A DNA stretch of 42,529 bases from JBBQSU01 sp038234815 (GCA_038234815.1 JBBQSU010000011.1:1-42529); one strand, 5' to 3'. Counted from the first letter of the stretch, positions 26,356-34,326 are shown. Translations and numbers: made by a program. Notes: generated by a model from the sequence alone, not told the origin.

Positions 26356-26368
26356 GGTCGATTTCCGA

Positions 26369-26920
26369 TCAGTGGTTCGCGGCAAGCGTATTTCGGTCCG
26401 GCTCAAAAAAGATGCTTAGCGTGACCTTGGCCGTCATTTCGCCATCTCGGTCGTTAATGCGTGACAGGTGCATCTGCATCAGCCGGGTTAACCGCGGAAG
26501 TCGCTCCAGTTCCAACAGAAAGGCGTAAAAGCCGTTGAAGTCACCGGTGATGGTCATTTCAATCGGCTGCTCGCTATAGCTGGCAAAGTATTCGCCCTTT
26601 AGCGGTCGGAACGTGGTCGTCTGAAGCGAATTGGCCTCGGCGCGCTTGGTGACTTCAGCCAAAATAGAATCGATTTCGCGTTGTGCGGGCAGCTTGCTGC
26701 TGAAAAAATCAACCGCCTGCTGCAAGGCATTGACCTTCCGGTTTAAGTCGTCTACGCCAGCTGTCGCGCTGGCCAGATCCTCCAAAGCCTTTTCCATTGT
26801 GCGCATCTCGACCTGCAGCGCCTGACGCCGGTCCTCCCCGCGCTTGAGCACATAACCTGCGCTGCCCAACAGCGCCACCATCAGCAAGAGAAACACCCAT
26901 TCTCGTGAGGTTAACTTCAT
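26369..26920 (-). CDS. pilO: Type IV pilus alignment protein PilO-like
   Basis: 183 aa. A single N-terminal span (EWVFLLLMVALLGSAGYVL) is followed by a coiled-coil region (LQVEMRTMEKALEDLASATA) and a ferredoxin-like domain (LKGEYFASYSEQPIEMTITG, DFNGFYAFLLELERLPRL). This matches PilO, which pairs with PilN in the periplasm to align the pilus machine. It overlaps pilN by 4 bases (ATGA), consistent with a coupled operon. Confidence 0.8.
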   Translation of the reverse strand: MKLTSREWVFLLLMVALLGSAGYVLKRGEDRRQALQVEMRTMEKALEDLASATAGVDDLNRKVNALQQAVDFFSSKLPAQREIDSILAEVTKRAEANSLQTTTFRPLKGEYFASYSEQPIEMTITGDFNGFYAFLLELERLPRLTRLMQMHLSRINDRDGEMTAKVTLSIFFEPDRNTLAANH

Positions 26921-27627
26921 GGCCTGTCTCCCGTATCCAGCGACGCAGTCTTAACATCCCGTTGCCCGTGTGGAGCAGTAGCCGCTGGGTTCACCTTCAT
27001 CTCGATCTGGAATTTGCGCAGGCGACTGTCGCTGCGGTCTAGCTGATCGCTGACGACGAGGTTGATGTCGTTGAGTAAAGCCGACCGCGAGAGCCGGTTC
27101 ATCAACTGCGCTACCTGCATATCGGTATCGGCGATGCCGGTGATGCGCATCATCGCATCAAATCGACGCGGCCCCGCGTTGTCGGCGGCGCTCGCGGCCG
27201 CAGCGCGCTTTTCAAAGGCCGTGCGCGTCGGCGCGGCGGCCGGTGCGGCTTGCAATCGCGATTCCAGCCCAAGGTCAACCAACGACACGCCCTCGGGCAG
27301 GGCATTTGTGATTTCCGCCAGCAGAAAACTTCGCGGCAATTTTTCGAGAAGGCTGCCGGTCAATTCCGCCTGGCGAGCGATCTTCCGCTGTTGTTCCTGC
27401 ATCAGGCGCACCTGATCGATGCGGCGAGACGCCTCGGCATACCGGCGACTGACCTCTGCGTGGCGCTGCTCTACCCTGGCCAGGCGTTCGTGGCGAAGGA
27501 TGAACGCCGCCGAAATCCCGCAGGCCACGACCAGAAATGCGACCGCGCAAATAAGATTGGTGCGCCGCAGTCGTTTCTCGGCAAGATAATCGTCCGGCAG
27601 AAAGGAGATAGACGGCAGGGCATTCAT
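26917..27627 (-). CDS. pilN: Type IV pilus alignment protein PilN-like
   Basis: 236 aa. The cytoplasmic start MNALPSISFLPDDYLAEKRL resembles the PilN motif that docks into PilM. A membrane span (NLICAVAFLVVACGISAAFI), a heptad-rich coiled coil (RRYAEASRRIDQVRLMQEQQ) and a periplasmic domain with ITNALPEGVSLVDLGLES follow. It overlaps pilM and pilO by 4 bases on each side. Confidence 0.82.
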   Translation of the reverse strand: MNALPSISFLPDDYLAEKRLRRTNLICAVAFLVVACGISAAFILRHERLARVEQRHAEVSRRYAEASRRIDQVRLMQEQQRKIARQAELTGSLLEKLPRSFLLAEITNALPEGVSLVDLGLESRLQAAPAAAPTRTAFEKRAAAASAADNAGPRRFDAMMRITGIADTDMQVAQLMNRLSRSALLNDINLVVSDQLDRSDSRLRKFQIEMKVNPAATAPHGQRDVKTASLDTGDRP

Positions 27628-28844
27628 GCGCTCACCTCCTCGCGGGCGTTGACCATTGCTGACCCCATGCTAAGCCCCAGCGCCGCGGCCCAGCCGGGCT
27701 GAGCCTGCCGACGATCAATGCCACTTCCTACAATCGTCTCGCTGATTTTGCTCATGCGGACCATCGGGTCGCCGATCTGCGCCGCCAGTTGCATCTCTCT
27801 TGCGATTCGAAGGCATAGCCACCGCTGGTGCGCCTCACCGCCGACGAAAACCAACCGATCCACTGGCCGGGTCGGAAATGTTGATTCGTAATACCGCCGG
27901 CAGAGTTTGATCTCCTCGGTTAGATGCTTGATCGGATCGGCCAGCGCTTCTTCAGTCGCGGACGCGTGAGGCCGCTCGGTTGGTGACTGGGAGTGCGCTT
28001 CGGCTACCTCGATGGCTCGATCATCGCCAGCACACGGCTCAGTTAGTTCGCGCTTGGATCGCGCGTCGTCCAGCGACGGCGTGCCTGTCGATAGCCGCAA
28101 GCGCAGCATCGCCGCGGCTTCCTCGCTGACGTTCAATCGATCAGCGACGGCCCGGGTGAAATGCTCCCCGCCGATCGGGATCGACCGGCAGAACAATATC
28201 GCCGTTGAACGCGCGATCGTGACACGCGTCCCGGCGGCGCCGATGTCCACGAAGCAGTTGACAACCTCCGAATCCATTTTCCTGCGGTAGACGTGGGCAA
28301 AACAATCCACCACCGCCCGCGGGGCAACATCCATGCCCACCACATCAAGCCGGGCTTTTTCCGCAGCCAGCAGGAATTGTTCGATCAAGTCGCGCTGCGC
28401 AGCCATCAGGATGACTTCGTTGCGCGGTTCGGCGTCGCTGCTTAGTTCGCCGGCGATCAGGTGCCGCAGGACCGCCTGTTCCGGGTCGATCGGCAGTTTT
28501 CCTCGGGCTTCCCAGGGAAGGGCCTTACGCGTTGCCTCCTCGTCCAGGCGGGTCATTTTCAGATGTTGGACAAACATTGACGCAGCCGGCAGAACCAGCG
28601 CCGCGCGGCGCGAGCGGAAATTGCCCTGCGCCAGGAGATCCCGCGTCGTTTGAATGAACCACTTGAATCGGCCGGCCGGATCGTGTCGCAAACCCGCGGG
28701 CACGGCGGCCGAGGCCGCGGCCTGCAAGCGATGCTCGCTACCCATCCATTGCACCTGCGCGAGCCGCAGCCGCTGAGTTCCGAAGTCCACGCCGATCGGA
28801 TTGGCGACCGGGGCAAACCAATTTTGCACAAATGAAAGCATCAT
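27624..28844 (-). CDS. pilM: Type IV pilus actin-like ATPase PilM
   Basis: 406 aa actin-fold protein on the cytoplasmic side of the pilus machine. Phosphate-binding loops are IGVDFGTQRLRLAQ (about residues 17-30) and CFVDIGAAGTRVTIARS (about 195), and VFVGGEAHQRWL is near the end. A roughly 60-residue insert around residues 250-300 (STGTPSLDDARSKRELTEP...) is rich in polar residues and absent from typical PilM. Two adjacent ATGs could serve as start (28844, 28841); GGAG lies 11-15 bp upstream. It is the first gene of the operon. Confidence 0.85.
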   Translation of the reverse strand: MMLSFVQNWFAPVANPIGVDFGTQRLRLAQVQWMGSEHRLQAAASAAVPAGLRHDPAGRFKWFIQTTRDLLAQGNFRSRRAALVLPAASMFVQHLKMTRLDEEATRKALPWEARGKLPIDPEQAVLRHLIAGELSSDAEPRNEVILMAAQRDLIEQFLLAAEKARLDVVGMDVAPRAVVDCFAHVYRRKMDSEVVNCFVDIGAAGTRVTIARSTAILFCRSIPIGGEHFTRAVADRLNVSEEAAAMLRLRLSTGTPSLDDARSKRELTEPCAGDDRAIEVAEAHSQSPTERPHASATEEALADPIKHLTEEIKLCRRYYESTFPTRPVDRLVFVGGEAHQRWLCLRIAREMQLAAQIGDPMVRMSKISETIVGSGIDRRQAQPGWAAALGLSMGSAMVNAREEVSA

Positions 28845-28870
28845 GGGCCAACATGCTCCGCAACAAGCGT

Positions 28871-28899
28871 GACCTACGATTCGTGCCGGTCAGGGTCAA
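28871..28899 (-). promoter_or_regulatory. Candidate promoter of the pil operon
   Basis: On the minus strand TTGACC (28894-28899) and TAGGTC (28871-28876) are separated by 17 bp, about 27 bp before the pilM start. The -35 is good and the -10 poor. An imperfect inverted repeat GCCCG/CGGGC at 28902-28922 lies immediately upstream. Nothing else was recognised in 28845-29026. Confidence 0.3.
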
Positions 28900-29026
28900 A
28901 TGCCCGTTTTGAAAAATCGGGCAAAGTCCGAGAAAACACGCAGCTCGCTGGCTGCCCCTTTGCATCTATCGACGTGTTGGGAAGGAAGGTTAATCGTTGA
29001 CCGCCGGGGCAGGTTCTCTTCCGCGG

Positions 29027-30271
29027 TCACTCGCTACGGACAAATTCTGCGGCCACGGCGTCGGCGACATTCAAACCGGCCCTGGTGAGGCGCAATCCAC
29101 GGGCGTCGCATTGAATCAGGCCAAGTTGTGTGAGGTGCGTGATGCTGTCAGAAAAGATGCTACGCGCGTCAATGCCGGTGCGCCCGGCGTAATCGCCAAA
29201 GTTTAACCCGCGCTCCAGCCGCAGCATCAGCATGGCCAGTTCGCCTTGGCGCTGTCGCGGGGTGAGTTGTTCGATCTCCGCAGCCGGCAGTCGCCCTTGG
29301 TCGATCGATGTCTCCCATTCGCGGAGGTGCGGGCGATTTTTCCATCGGCGCCCCTGCACGTGCGATGCCCCGCTCGGACCCAGCGCGATGTAATCTTCGC
29401 CCAGCCAGTAAGCCAGATTGTGCCGGCATTCCTCGCCGGGCCTGGCGAAATTGCTGATTTCGTAAGCGCCGCAGCCGATGTCGCTCAGCCGCTGGCGGGT
29501 GCTGTGCATCATCTCCAGTTCCAGCGATTCCTCGGCGGGCAGAAACTGGCCCAACCGCTTACGCACCGTGATCGGGGTGTTGGATTCATAAGTCAACCCG
29601 TAGCACGAGAGGTGCGGTGTTCGGGTCGCGATCGCACGGTCCAGCGACCGATGCCAAGATGCCAGACTTTGTCCGGGGATGGCGTAAATCAAGTCGAGAT
29701 TCAGCCGTGAAAATCCGCAAGCCCGCGCGATGTCTATGCTGCGCTCGATGTCATCGGGATGATGGTGGCGCTCCAGTATTTTCAGTTCTGCCGGGTCGAA
29801 ACTTTGCGCGCCGAAGCTCAGGCGGTTTACCCCCACGCTGCGAAGCATCTGGCAATAGTCGAGGTTGACCGTCGCGGGGTTGGCTTCCACCGTCCACTCG
29901 TTCAGATCCGAAAAATCGAACCGCTTGCGCAGGCCGTCGATCAGGCGCAGCATAATTGGCAGCGGCAGCAGGGTGGGTGTTCCGCCACCGAAAAAAACGG
30001 TCCGTGGGCGCAGGCTTGGCCCGCTGGGGGCTGTCCACTGGTCAGCTTCAAGAAGAATTCGCTCGACAAACGCGCCCATTCGCTCGTCAGTTTGCCGCGT
30101 GATGCTATAAAAATCGCAGTAGTGACATTTGTGAAAACAGAACGGGACATGCACATACAGCGCCCTCACCTGAACGCCGGGCAGGGCCACAGGGACTAGC
30201 GATCCGTCCGATGCTGATTGCACCACAAGCTGCACGCCCGGCACCCTACATGAAACCACGCGCGGACACAC
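29027..30271 (-). CDS. hemW: Radical SAM heme chaperone HemW (coproporphyrinogen III oxidase-like)
   Basis: 414 aa. The radical-SAM cluster site is C45, C49, C52 (PFCFHKCHYCDFYS), followed by VFFGGGTPTLL and RLSFGAQSFDPAEL. CRHNLAYWLGEDYIALGPS is the HemW/HemN HNxxYW signature. It is named HemW rather than HemN because the cysteine pattern has no fourth HemN-type cysteine next to the first three and the length is about 400. It would bind heme and insert it into haemoproteins. The GTG at 30271 gives a roughly 37-residue extension before YVHVPFC; a GTG at about 30190 may be the true start. Confidence 0.9.
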   Translation of the reverse strand: MCPRVVSCRVPGVQLVVQSASDGSLVPVALPGVQVRALYVHVPFCFHKCHYCDFYSITRQTDERMGAFVERILLEADQWTAPSGPSLRPRTVFFGGGTPTLLPLPIMLRLIDGLRKRFDFSDLNEWTVEANPATVNLDYCQMLRSVGVNRLSFGAQSFDPAELKILERHHHPDDIERSIDIARACGFSRLNLDLIYAIPGQSLASWHRSLDRAIATRTPHLSCYGLTYESNTPITVRKRLGQFLPAEESLELEMMHSTRQRLSDIGCGAYEISNFARPGEECRHNLAYWLGEDYIALGPSGASHVQGRRWKNRPHLREWETSIDQGRLPAAEIEQLTPRQRQGELAMLMLRLERGLNFGDYAGRTGIDARSIFSDSITHLTQLGLIQCDARGLRLTRAGLNVADAVAAEFVRSE

Positions 30272-30359
30272 GCCCTACGAGCGCCCCTGGTGCGGGTCTA
30301 CGCCAAGGCACGCTTCGGTCGCTGCGATTATGTGCCGCCGACCTGTTATCGGACTTCGG

Positions 30360-30647
30360 TTATTTCGCCAGCATCAATTGCTGCTGGTGCAACCGACTAT
30401 AAAGCCCGCGGGCGGTTTCTCGCAGCGCCGTTCGCCAGTCGCCCTTGCGCGCGCGATAGGAAAACGACCCGGCCGAATCCTGCACCCGTACATGCACCTC
30501 CACCGCCCGGCCGATCCGATGCATTGTGATCGTCATGGCGAACTGGCCGATGCGCTGTCCGAGTTTCAAGGCCCGCTTCAATCCCGTCATCACCTGCTTG
30601 CGATGCGAAGGCTTGAGCAACACATTTCCGGAGTCAAGTTTCATCAT
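30360..30647 (-). CDS. HPF/RaiA-like small protein
   Basis: 95 aa. The centre reads RIGRAVEVHVRVQDSAGSFS and then YRARKGDWRTALRETARGLY. This is the strand-helix pattern of ribosome hibernation factors (strand of a nucleic-acid-binding face, then helix with alternating basic residues). The beginning lacks the canonical HPF first strand, so the match is partial. AAGGAG lies 8-9 bp upstream of twin ATGs (30647, 30644). It is divergent from the basic miniprotein gene. If correct it would bind the 30S subunit in slow growth. Confidence 0.45.
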   Translation of the reverse strand: MMKLDSGNVLLKPSHRKQVMTGLKRALKLGQRIGQFAMTITMHRIGRAVEVHVRVQDSAGSFSYRARKGDWRTALRETARGLYSRLHQQQLMLAK

Positions 30648-30789
30648 TGGACACGCTCCTTAATGCGGTTGGACTGGTTTGGAAGATAAGCAACATTCGT
30701 GCGTCAAAATCATTGTAGGCCCGTTTGTCTGGACGTGTCGCACAATCGGCGATAACTTAGCGGCCCAAGAACCGAAAGGAGTGACCAAG

Positions 30790-30864
30790 ATGGCCAAGCC
30801 ACGGCGCCGCCGAAAGATCGGCAGTAAGAAACGCAAAGCCCGTCGAGATCGACGGAAACGCTGA
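30790..30864 (+). CDS. 24-residue Arg/Lys-rich miniprotein, AURKAIP1/COX24 (bS22)-like
   Basis: From the ATG at 30790, directly after AAAGGAG, 24 codons encode a peptide with about 16 Arg/Lys residues: it starts MAKPRRRRKIGSKKRK and ends in RRDRRKR before TGA. The frame is open further upstream to 30679, but that part has no ribosome site. Small ribosomal proteins of the AURKAIP1/COX24 family (bS22 in mycobacteria) have this size and charge and the same KRRK...KK.RK...RR pattern. I assign it to that group with moderate confidence. A strong hairpin follows at 30896-30931. Confidence 0.5.
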   Translation: MAKPRRRRKIGSKKRKARRDRRKR

Positions 30865-30895
30865 TTAAGATTGAATTTATACATCGATAACACCT

Positions 30896-30931
30896 CTGCC
30901 CTGACGGGCGCCACCGGCCCGTCAGGGGCAG
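30896..30931 (+). terminator. Strong hairpin downstream of the basic miniprotein gene
   Basis: A 14-bp stem with one bulged G: CTGCCCTGACGGGC at 30896-30909 pairs with 30917-30931, with a 7-nt loop. It lies 32 bp after the TGA. There is no T-run, so it may be a rho-assisted terminator or an RNA-stabilising hairpin. The remaining 30932-31122 before pyrF shows no gene. Confidence 0.5.
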
Positions 30932-31122
30932 GGTTGGTCGCCGCAGAAACGAGAACGGTTTTATCACCGGGTGCCCGCGACTTTGTTCGATCGGGCCCCA
31001 AGGGCCGCCAAAGGCTTCGGGCCGGTGGCCGCTCAACGCGCAGGCACTGGCCGGCATTTGCCCGGTTTACCAGCGCCTCGTCTATACGCTGATCTCTTTT
31101 TTTCATCACCTGGATACCTTTA

Positions 31123-32049
31123 ATGTCTGACCTCTTTTGCGATCGCCTTCTCGACGCCATCGCGGCAAAAGGCTCGCCCATCTGCGTGGGGATCGATCCC
31201 ATCTTCGACCTTCTTCCCGACGACCTCACCGGCAAGGCGCGAAATCCGCACGACACCGAAGCTGCGATCGACGCCATCTTTGAATTCACTACCGCGGTCC
31301 TGCGCACCGTCGCCCCGCTCGTGCCCGTCGTGAAATTTCAATCCGCCTACTTCGAGAAGTATCTTTGGGAAGGCGTCGAAGCCTATTACAGCCTGGTGCA
31401 GGAAGCCAAGGAACTGGGCCTGCTGGTGATCGGCGACGTCAAACGCGGGGACATCGGCACCACCGCCACCGCCTATGCCGACGCCCACCTCTCCGAGCAT
31501 TCGTTCGACGACCTCGAAGACGTTCAGCTTCCCGACGCCATCACTGTTAACCCCATGCTCGGCGCCGACACGCTCGAACCTTTTCTGAAAGTCGCCCGCG
31601 AGCAGGACAAGGGTTTGTTCGTCCTGGTTCGCACCAGCAATCCCGGCAGCGGGGCGTTTCAAGACGTCAAGCTCGACGACGGGCGAACCTGGTCGGAGAT
31701 GCTCGCCGACACGCTTCGTCCGCTGGCCGCCAATCCAGCGCTGGTGGGCGAACATGGCTTCAGTTCGCTCGGCGCGGTCGTCGGCGCCACCCAGCAGCAC
31801 ACCATCGAATCCATGCGCAATCGCCTGCCCCAATCGATTTTCCTCCTCCCCGGATACGGCACGCAAGGTGCCACCGCCGACATGACACGCGCGGCATTTG
31901 CCAATGGCAAAGGCGCGATCGTCTCGGCCAGCCGGTCGATTCTTTACGCCCACCGCGAGAAAAAATACGCCGAACTCGGCAACTGGAAAAAATGCGTTGA
32001 GCAAGCCACGCTGGACATGAAGACCGATCTGGCCAGCGTCCTAAGCTGA
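31123..32049 (+). CDS. pyrF: Orotidine 5'-phosphate decarboxylase, type 2
   Basis: 308 aa, the length of the type 2 (larger) bacterial family. It decarboxylates OMP to UMP in pyrimidine synthesis. The substrate-site lysine lies in VPVVKFQSAYFE, the catalytic Asp-Lys-Asp in LLVIGDVKRGDIGTTATAYA, and the phosphate loop near LLPGYGTQGATADM and IVSASRSILYA. MSDLFCDRLLDAIAAKGSPI is a normal family N-terminus. The ribosome site is weak (GGAT about 11 bp upstream). Confidence 0.95.
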   Translation: MSDLFCDRLLDAIAAKGSPICVGIDPIFDLLPDDLTGKARNPHDTEAAIDAIFEFTTAVLRTVAPLVPVVKFQSAYFEKYLWEGVEAYYSLVQEAKELGLLVIGDVKRGDIGTTATAYADAHLSEHSFDDLEDVQLPDAITVNPMLGADTLEPFLKVAREQDKGLFVLVRTSNPGSGAFQDVKLDDGRTWSEMLADTLRPLAANPALVGEHGFSSLGAVVGATQQHTIESMRNRLPQSIFLLPGYGTQGATADMTRAAFANGKGAIVSASRSILYAHREKKYAELGNWKKCVEQATLDMKTDLASVLS

Positions 32050-32085
32050 CCGACGCATTCATCCCGTGCCCCGCAACGCGTTCGC

Positions 32086-32496
32086 CTAAAAATCAAAGAT
32101 CGATGTCGTTTTACTCGCAGGCGCTTTAGCAGGCCCGGTATTGCTGAATGGCTTGGCCTGCGGCGGAGCTGCCGGTGGGGCGGTCTCGATCACCGGCGGG
32201 CCTTTGACCGCAGCGTCCAATAGCTGGCTGCGCAAGTCCCCGTTTTTTGCATCGGTGAGGAACGCCAATGCGTCTTCCTTTCCAGTGTCCACCATTCGCT
32301 GGATGACCTTCGGATGCGCCCCGGCATCGGCCAGGGTCCACAGCCGGGCATCCACGTAAGTATCCGCGAACCCCAATCGATTCTTCGTCAGCAGTACAAC
32401 CCTGTCGGGCGTGCGCACAACATACAGCGCCGCGGCCGACAGCACCCAGCCCCCGCCGAGGATCCCCAATAACAGCAGCTTGATGAGATGTTTCAT
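32086..32496 (-). CDS. Small membrane-anchored protein, unknown function
   Basis: 136 aa. An N-terminal hydrophobic span, HLIKLLLLGILGGGWVLSAA, is followed by a helical segment (DARLWTLADAGAHPKVIQRM, VDTGKEDALAFLTDAKNGDL). The tail is Pro/Ala-rich (PPAAPPQAKPFSNTGPAKAP) and ends SIFDF. GGAGG precedes the ATG at 32496. It converges with pyrF, with only 36 bp between stops. I do not recognise it. Confidence 0.6.
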   Translation of the reverse strand: MKHLIKLLLLGILGGGWVLSAAALYVVRTPDRVVLLTKNRLGFADTYVDARLWTLADAGAHPKVIQRMVDTGKEDALAFLTDAKNGDLRSQLLDAAVKGPPVIETAPPAAPPQAKPFSNTGPAKAPASKTTSIFDF

Positions 32497-32668
32497 GTTC
32501 GCGCCTCCATTTGGGTTCGATCACTTTCCCCGTGCAGTGTCGGACGAGAAACCAGTGTCCTGACGGCCTTGCCGACTTCGCGGAACGAAAATCGGATCGA
32601 TCGCAAGCGATTGGGCCGATCACTCCGATCGCGCCGGCGAAATCGTCAGGAAGCGCCGGTCCATCGCG

Positions 32669-33463
32669 TCAGGCCTTTTTCTCCGACGCCTTCGAATCCG
32701 GCTCGTCATCAAGCTCCTCGAGTGCCGTTTCGTCCGGCGATTCGTCGGCCAATGCGCCCAGCGCTAGATCTTCTTCCGGTGATCCTTCCAACACATCGTC
32801 ACCCGTCAACAGGGTGTCGGCACTGCCCGCTGCATCGGCCGATTCGGCGACGGCTTCGTCGGCTTCCGCCTCCGGTTCGTCCTTTTCTTCGGGTTCTTCG
32901 GTCACTTCCTCAACTTCACCTTCTTCGTCCTCTTGTTCCTCGTCAGGTTCGCCCGTTCCGCCCGGCCCGCCGGTCAAGGTTTGGAACCCTTCAGCATTGG
33001 CCGCCGCCGCCTCGGCCGCAGCCTGTTCCAGTTCATCCTCGGTGTTGATTCCCGTCGGCACTGCATCCGGCAACGCTGCCAACGCTTCGCCTTCCTGCTT
33101 CGAGATCATCCGACCCGGTGCCGGCGGCAACATGCTGGTATAAAACCCCACCGCAAAAAGCCCCTGCTGCTGCTGGTAGGTGAAATTCATTAACTCGCAG
33201 AACTCCTGGATCAACGCCTGCGCTGTGGGGTCCACCTTCTCCGCTGCCTGCACCGCCAGTTGATGCTTGCGATCCTTAAACCGCATGATCTGAACGTACC
33301 TGCCGGTCGATTCCCCGTGGCTCCAGTTCGGGCCGACCTGCTCATACGCCTCAAAATGATCGCACCCCAGTCGCAAAAGCGTCTGCCGAAAACGCCGAAG
33401 CAGCCGCGCGTGCTCGGCGCGCCTTTCCTTGGGAACGATATAACTGTTTGTTTGCAGAAGCAT
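32669..33463 (-). CDS. Protein with a small alpha/beta domain and long acidic tail, unknown function
   Basis: 264 aa. Residues 1-115 (MLLQTNSYIVPKERRAEHAR, FEAYEQVGPNWSHGESTGRY, VQIMRFKDRKHQLAVQAAEK) look like a dimeric ferredoxin-like (ABM-type) fold, which is a weak structural guess. From about residue 140 on it is low-complexity and strongly acidic (EEQEDEEGEVEEVTEEPEEK), almost certainly disordered. It is the first gene downstream of composite repeat copy 2, on the same strand. The stretch 32497-32668 shows nothing else. Confidence 0.6.
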   Translation of the reverse strand: MLLQTNSYIVPKERRAEHARLLRRFRQTLLRLGCDHFEAYEQVGPNWSHGESTGRYVQIMRFKDRKHQLAVQAAEKVDPTAQALIQEFCELMNFTYQQQQGLFAVGFYTSMLPPAPGRMISKQEGEALAALPDAVPTGINTEDELEQAAAEAAAANAEGFQTLTGGPGGTGEPDEEQEDEEGEVEEVTEEPEEKDEPEAEADEAVAESADAAGSADTLLTGDDVLEGSPEEDLALGALADESPDETALEELDDEPDSKASEKKA

Positions 33464-33502
33464 GAATCAAATGCCCTTCAATAGATAAGAATCCCGTCCA
33501 CC

Positions 33503-34183
33503 CTACATTGTGCCCGAATCCCTTCTTTCAAGCAACGCATGACAAACCCGCGGGGCACGAGGCCCGCGGCAATATTTCGCGAGTGGTGGCGGCTTCAGTA
33601 GCACACGCCTTCTACGTGTTGCCGGACGCGGGCCAGAGGCCCGAGTCAGTGAATCACCATCCCACCGAACGGAGGCGCGCACCGTAAAGCCGCCACACCC
33701 GGCACGCGATACCGCGGCCAAGTTCAAGCCCGCTTGGACGAATGCCTCCGATGAGTCCCTCCCGAACACGCTTGGCTTGCAAGAATGTCGCTCTACACCG
33801 CCTTTTCTCGAAATAACAGGCAAATTTGAGCCTTTTGCCCTTGGTTGAGTCCAAAAAAGCGGGTCCAAATGGTGTCCAAAGGGGGTCCCAAAGAGGTCCC
33901 AAGGGGATCCCTTTCGGGTCATTAGCGCGTCGGGAACACTGAGTTTCGGGTCCCATTTTGTAGATCGGCTCAGGTCTAGAACTGTTGGTCCGGCTCCGCC
34001 GAACGCTTCGGGCGTTGCGAGGAAAATCTCTACCACCTTCAGAGCGTTCTCCTTCATGCCCGGTGCAGGCTCGGCTTCGTCCGACCACCGGTCCGATCCG
34101 AATGCAACACCGGGCACTAATCCCGTGACGTAAACGCACACGGCCAAACTGGCGATCAAGGTAATCAACTGGCCGTTGGTCAT
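33503..34183 (-). CDS. Doubtful ORF opened by the conserved ATG of composite repeat copy 2
   Basis: ATG 34183 follows AAAGGAG at ideal spacing and opens 226 codons. The first 30 residues include a plausible membrane segment (GQLITLIASLAVCVYVTG). After about residue 30 the composition is not protein-like, and the frame runs through the 11-bp array and two REP-like hairpins. A short hydrophobic peptide may be made, but the full ORF is probably not a gene. Copy 1 has the same start context, with MSNDQFILLI matching MTNGQLITLI. Confidence 0.2.
   Translation of the reverse strand: MTNGQLITLIASLAVCVYVTGLVPGVAFGSDRWSDEAEPAPGMKENALKVVEIFLATPEAFGGAGPTVLDLSRSTKWDPKLSVPDALMTRKGSPWDLFGTPFGHHLDPLFWTQPRAKGSNLPVISRKGGVERHSCKPSVFGRDSSEAFVQAGLNLAAVSRAGCGGFTVRASVRWDGDSLTRASGPRPATRRRRVLLKPPPLAKYCRGPRAPRVCHALLERRDSGTM
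33548..33643. repeat. Pair of REP-like short palindromes
   Basis: Two GC-rich hairpins: CCGCGGGGC/GCCCGCGG with a 5-nt loop at 33548-33569, and CGGGCC-AGA-GGCCCG at 33629-33643. They sit in intergenic DNA upstream of the acidic-tail gene, inside the tail of the doubtful ORF. They resemble bacterial REP palindromes, but no other copies were found in this window. Confidence 0.45.
33857..33922 (-). repeat. 11-bp direct-repeat array, copy 2
   Basis: Six contiguous 11-bp units read on the minus strand: ATGACCCGAAA, GGGATCCCCTT, GGGACCTCTTT, GGGACCCCCTT, TGGACACCATT and TGGACCCGCTT. The phase is exact over 66 bp. The third unit is identical to a unit of copy 1. Confidence 0.8.
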
Positions 34184-34212
34184 TACGATACTCCTTTACC
34201 ATAAGGGCCACA

Positions 34213-34242
34213 GTTGCGCGAATTGGCGCTAATTTGCGCAAC
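34213..34242. repeat. 30-bp palindrome B of composite repeat copy 2
   Basis: Same layout as 12991-13020 with two base changes (centre GGCGCT, and AATTT for AATTC), so the palindrome is imperfect here. It ends exactly 29 bp from ATG 34183, as in copy 1. Confidence 0.85.
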
Positions 34243-34326
34243 TCGGAGTGCTCCCAAATGCACCTAATCCTATGCCAATACAGGGCTTATAAAAAATATT
34301 ATTTTTTTCAAAAAGGGTCAAATCTT

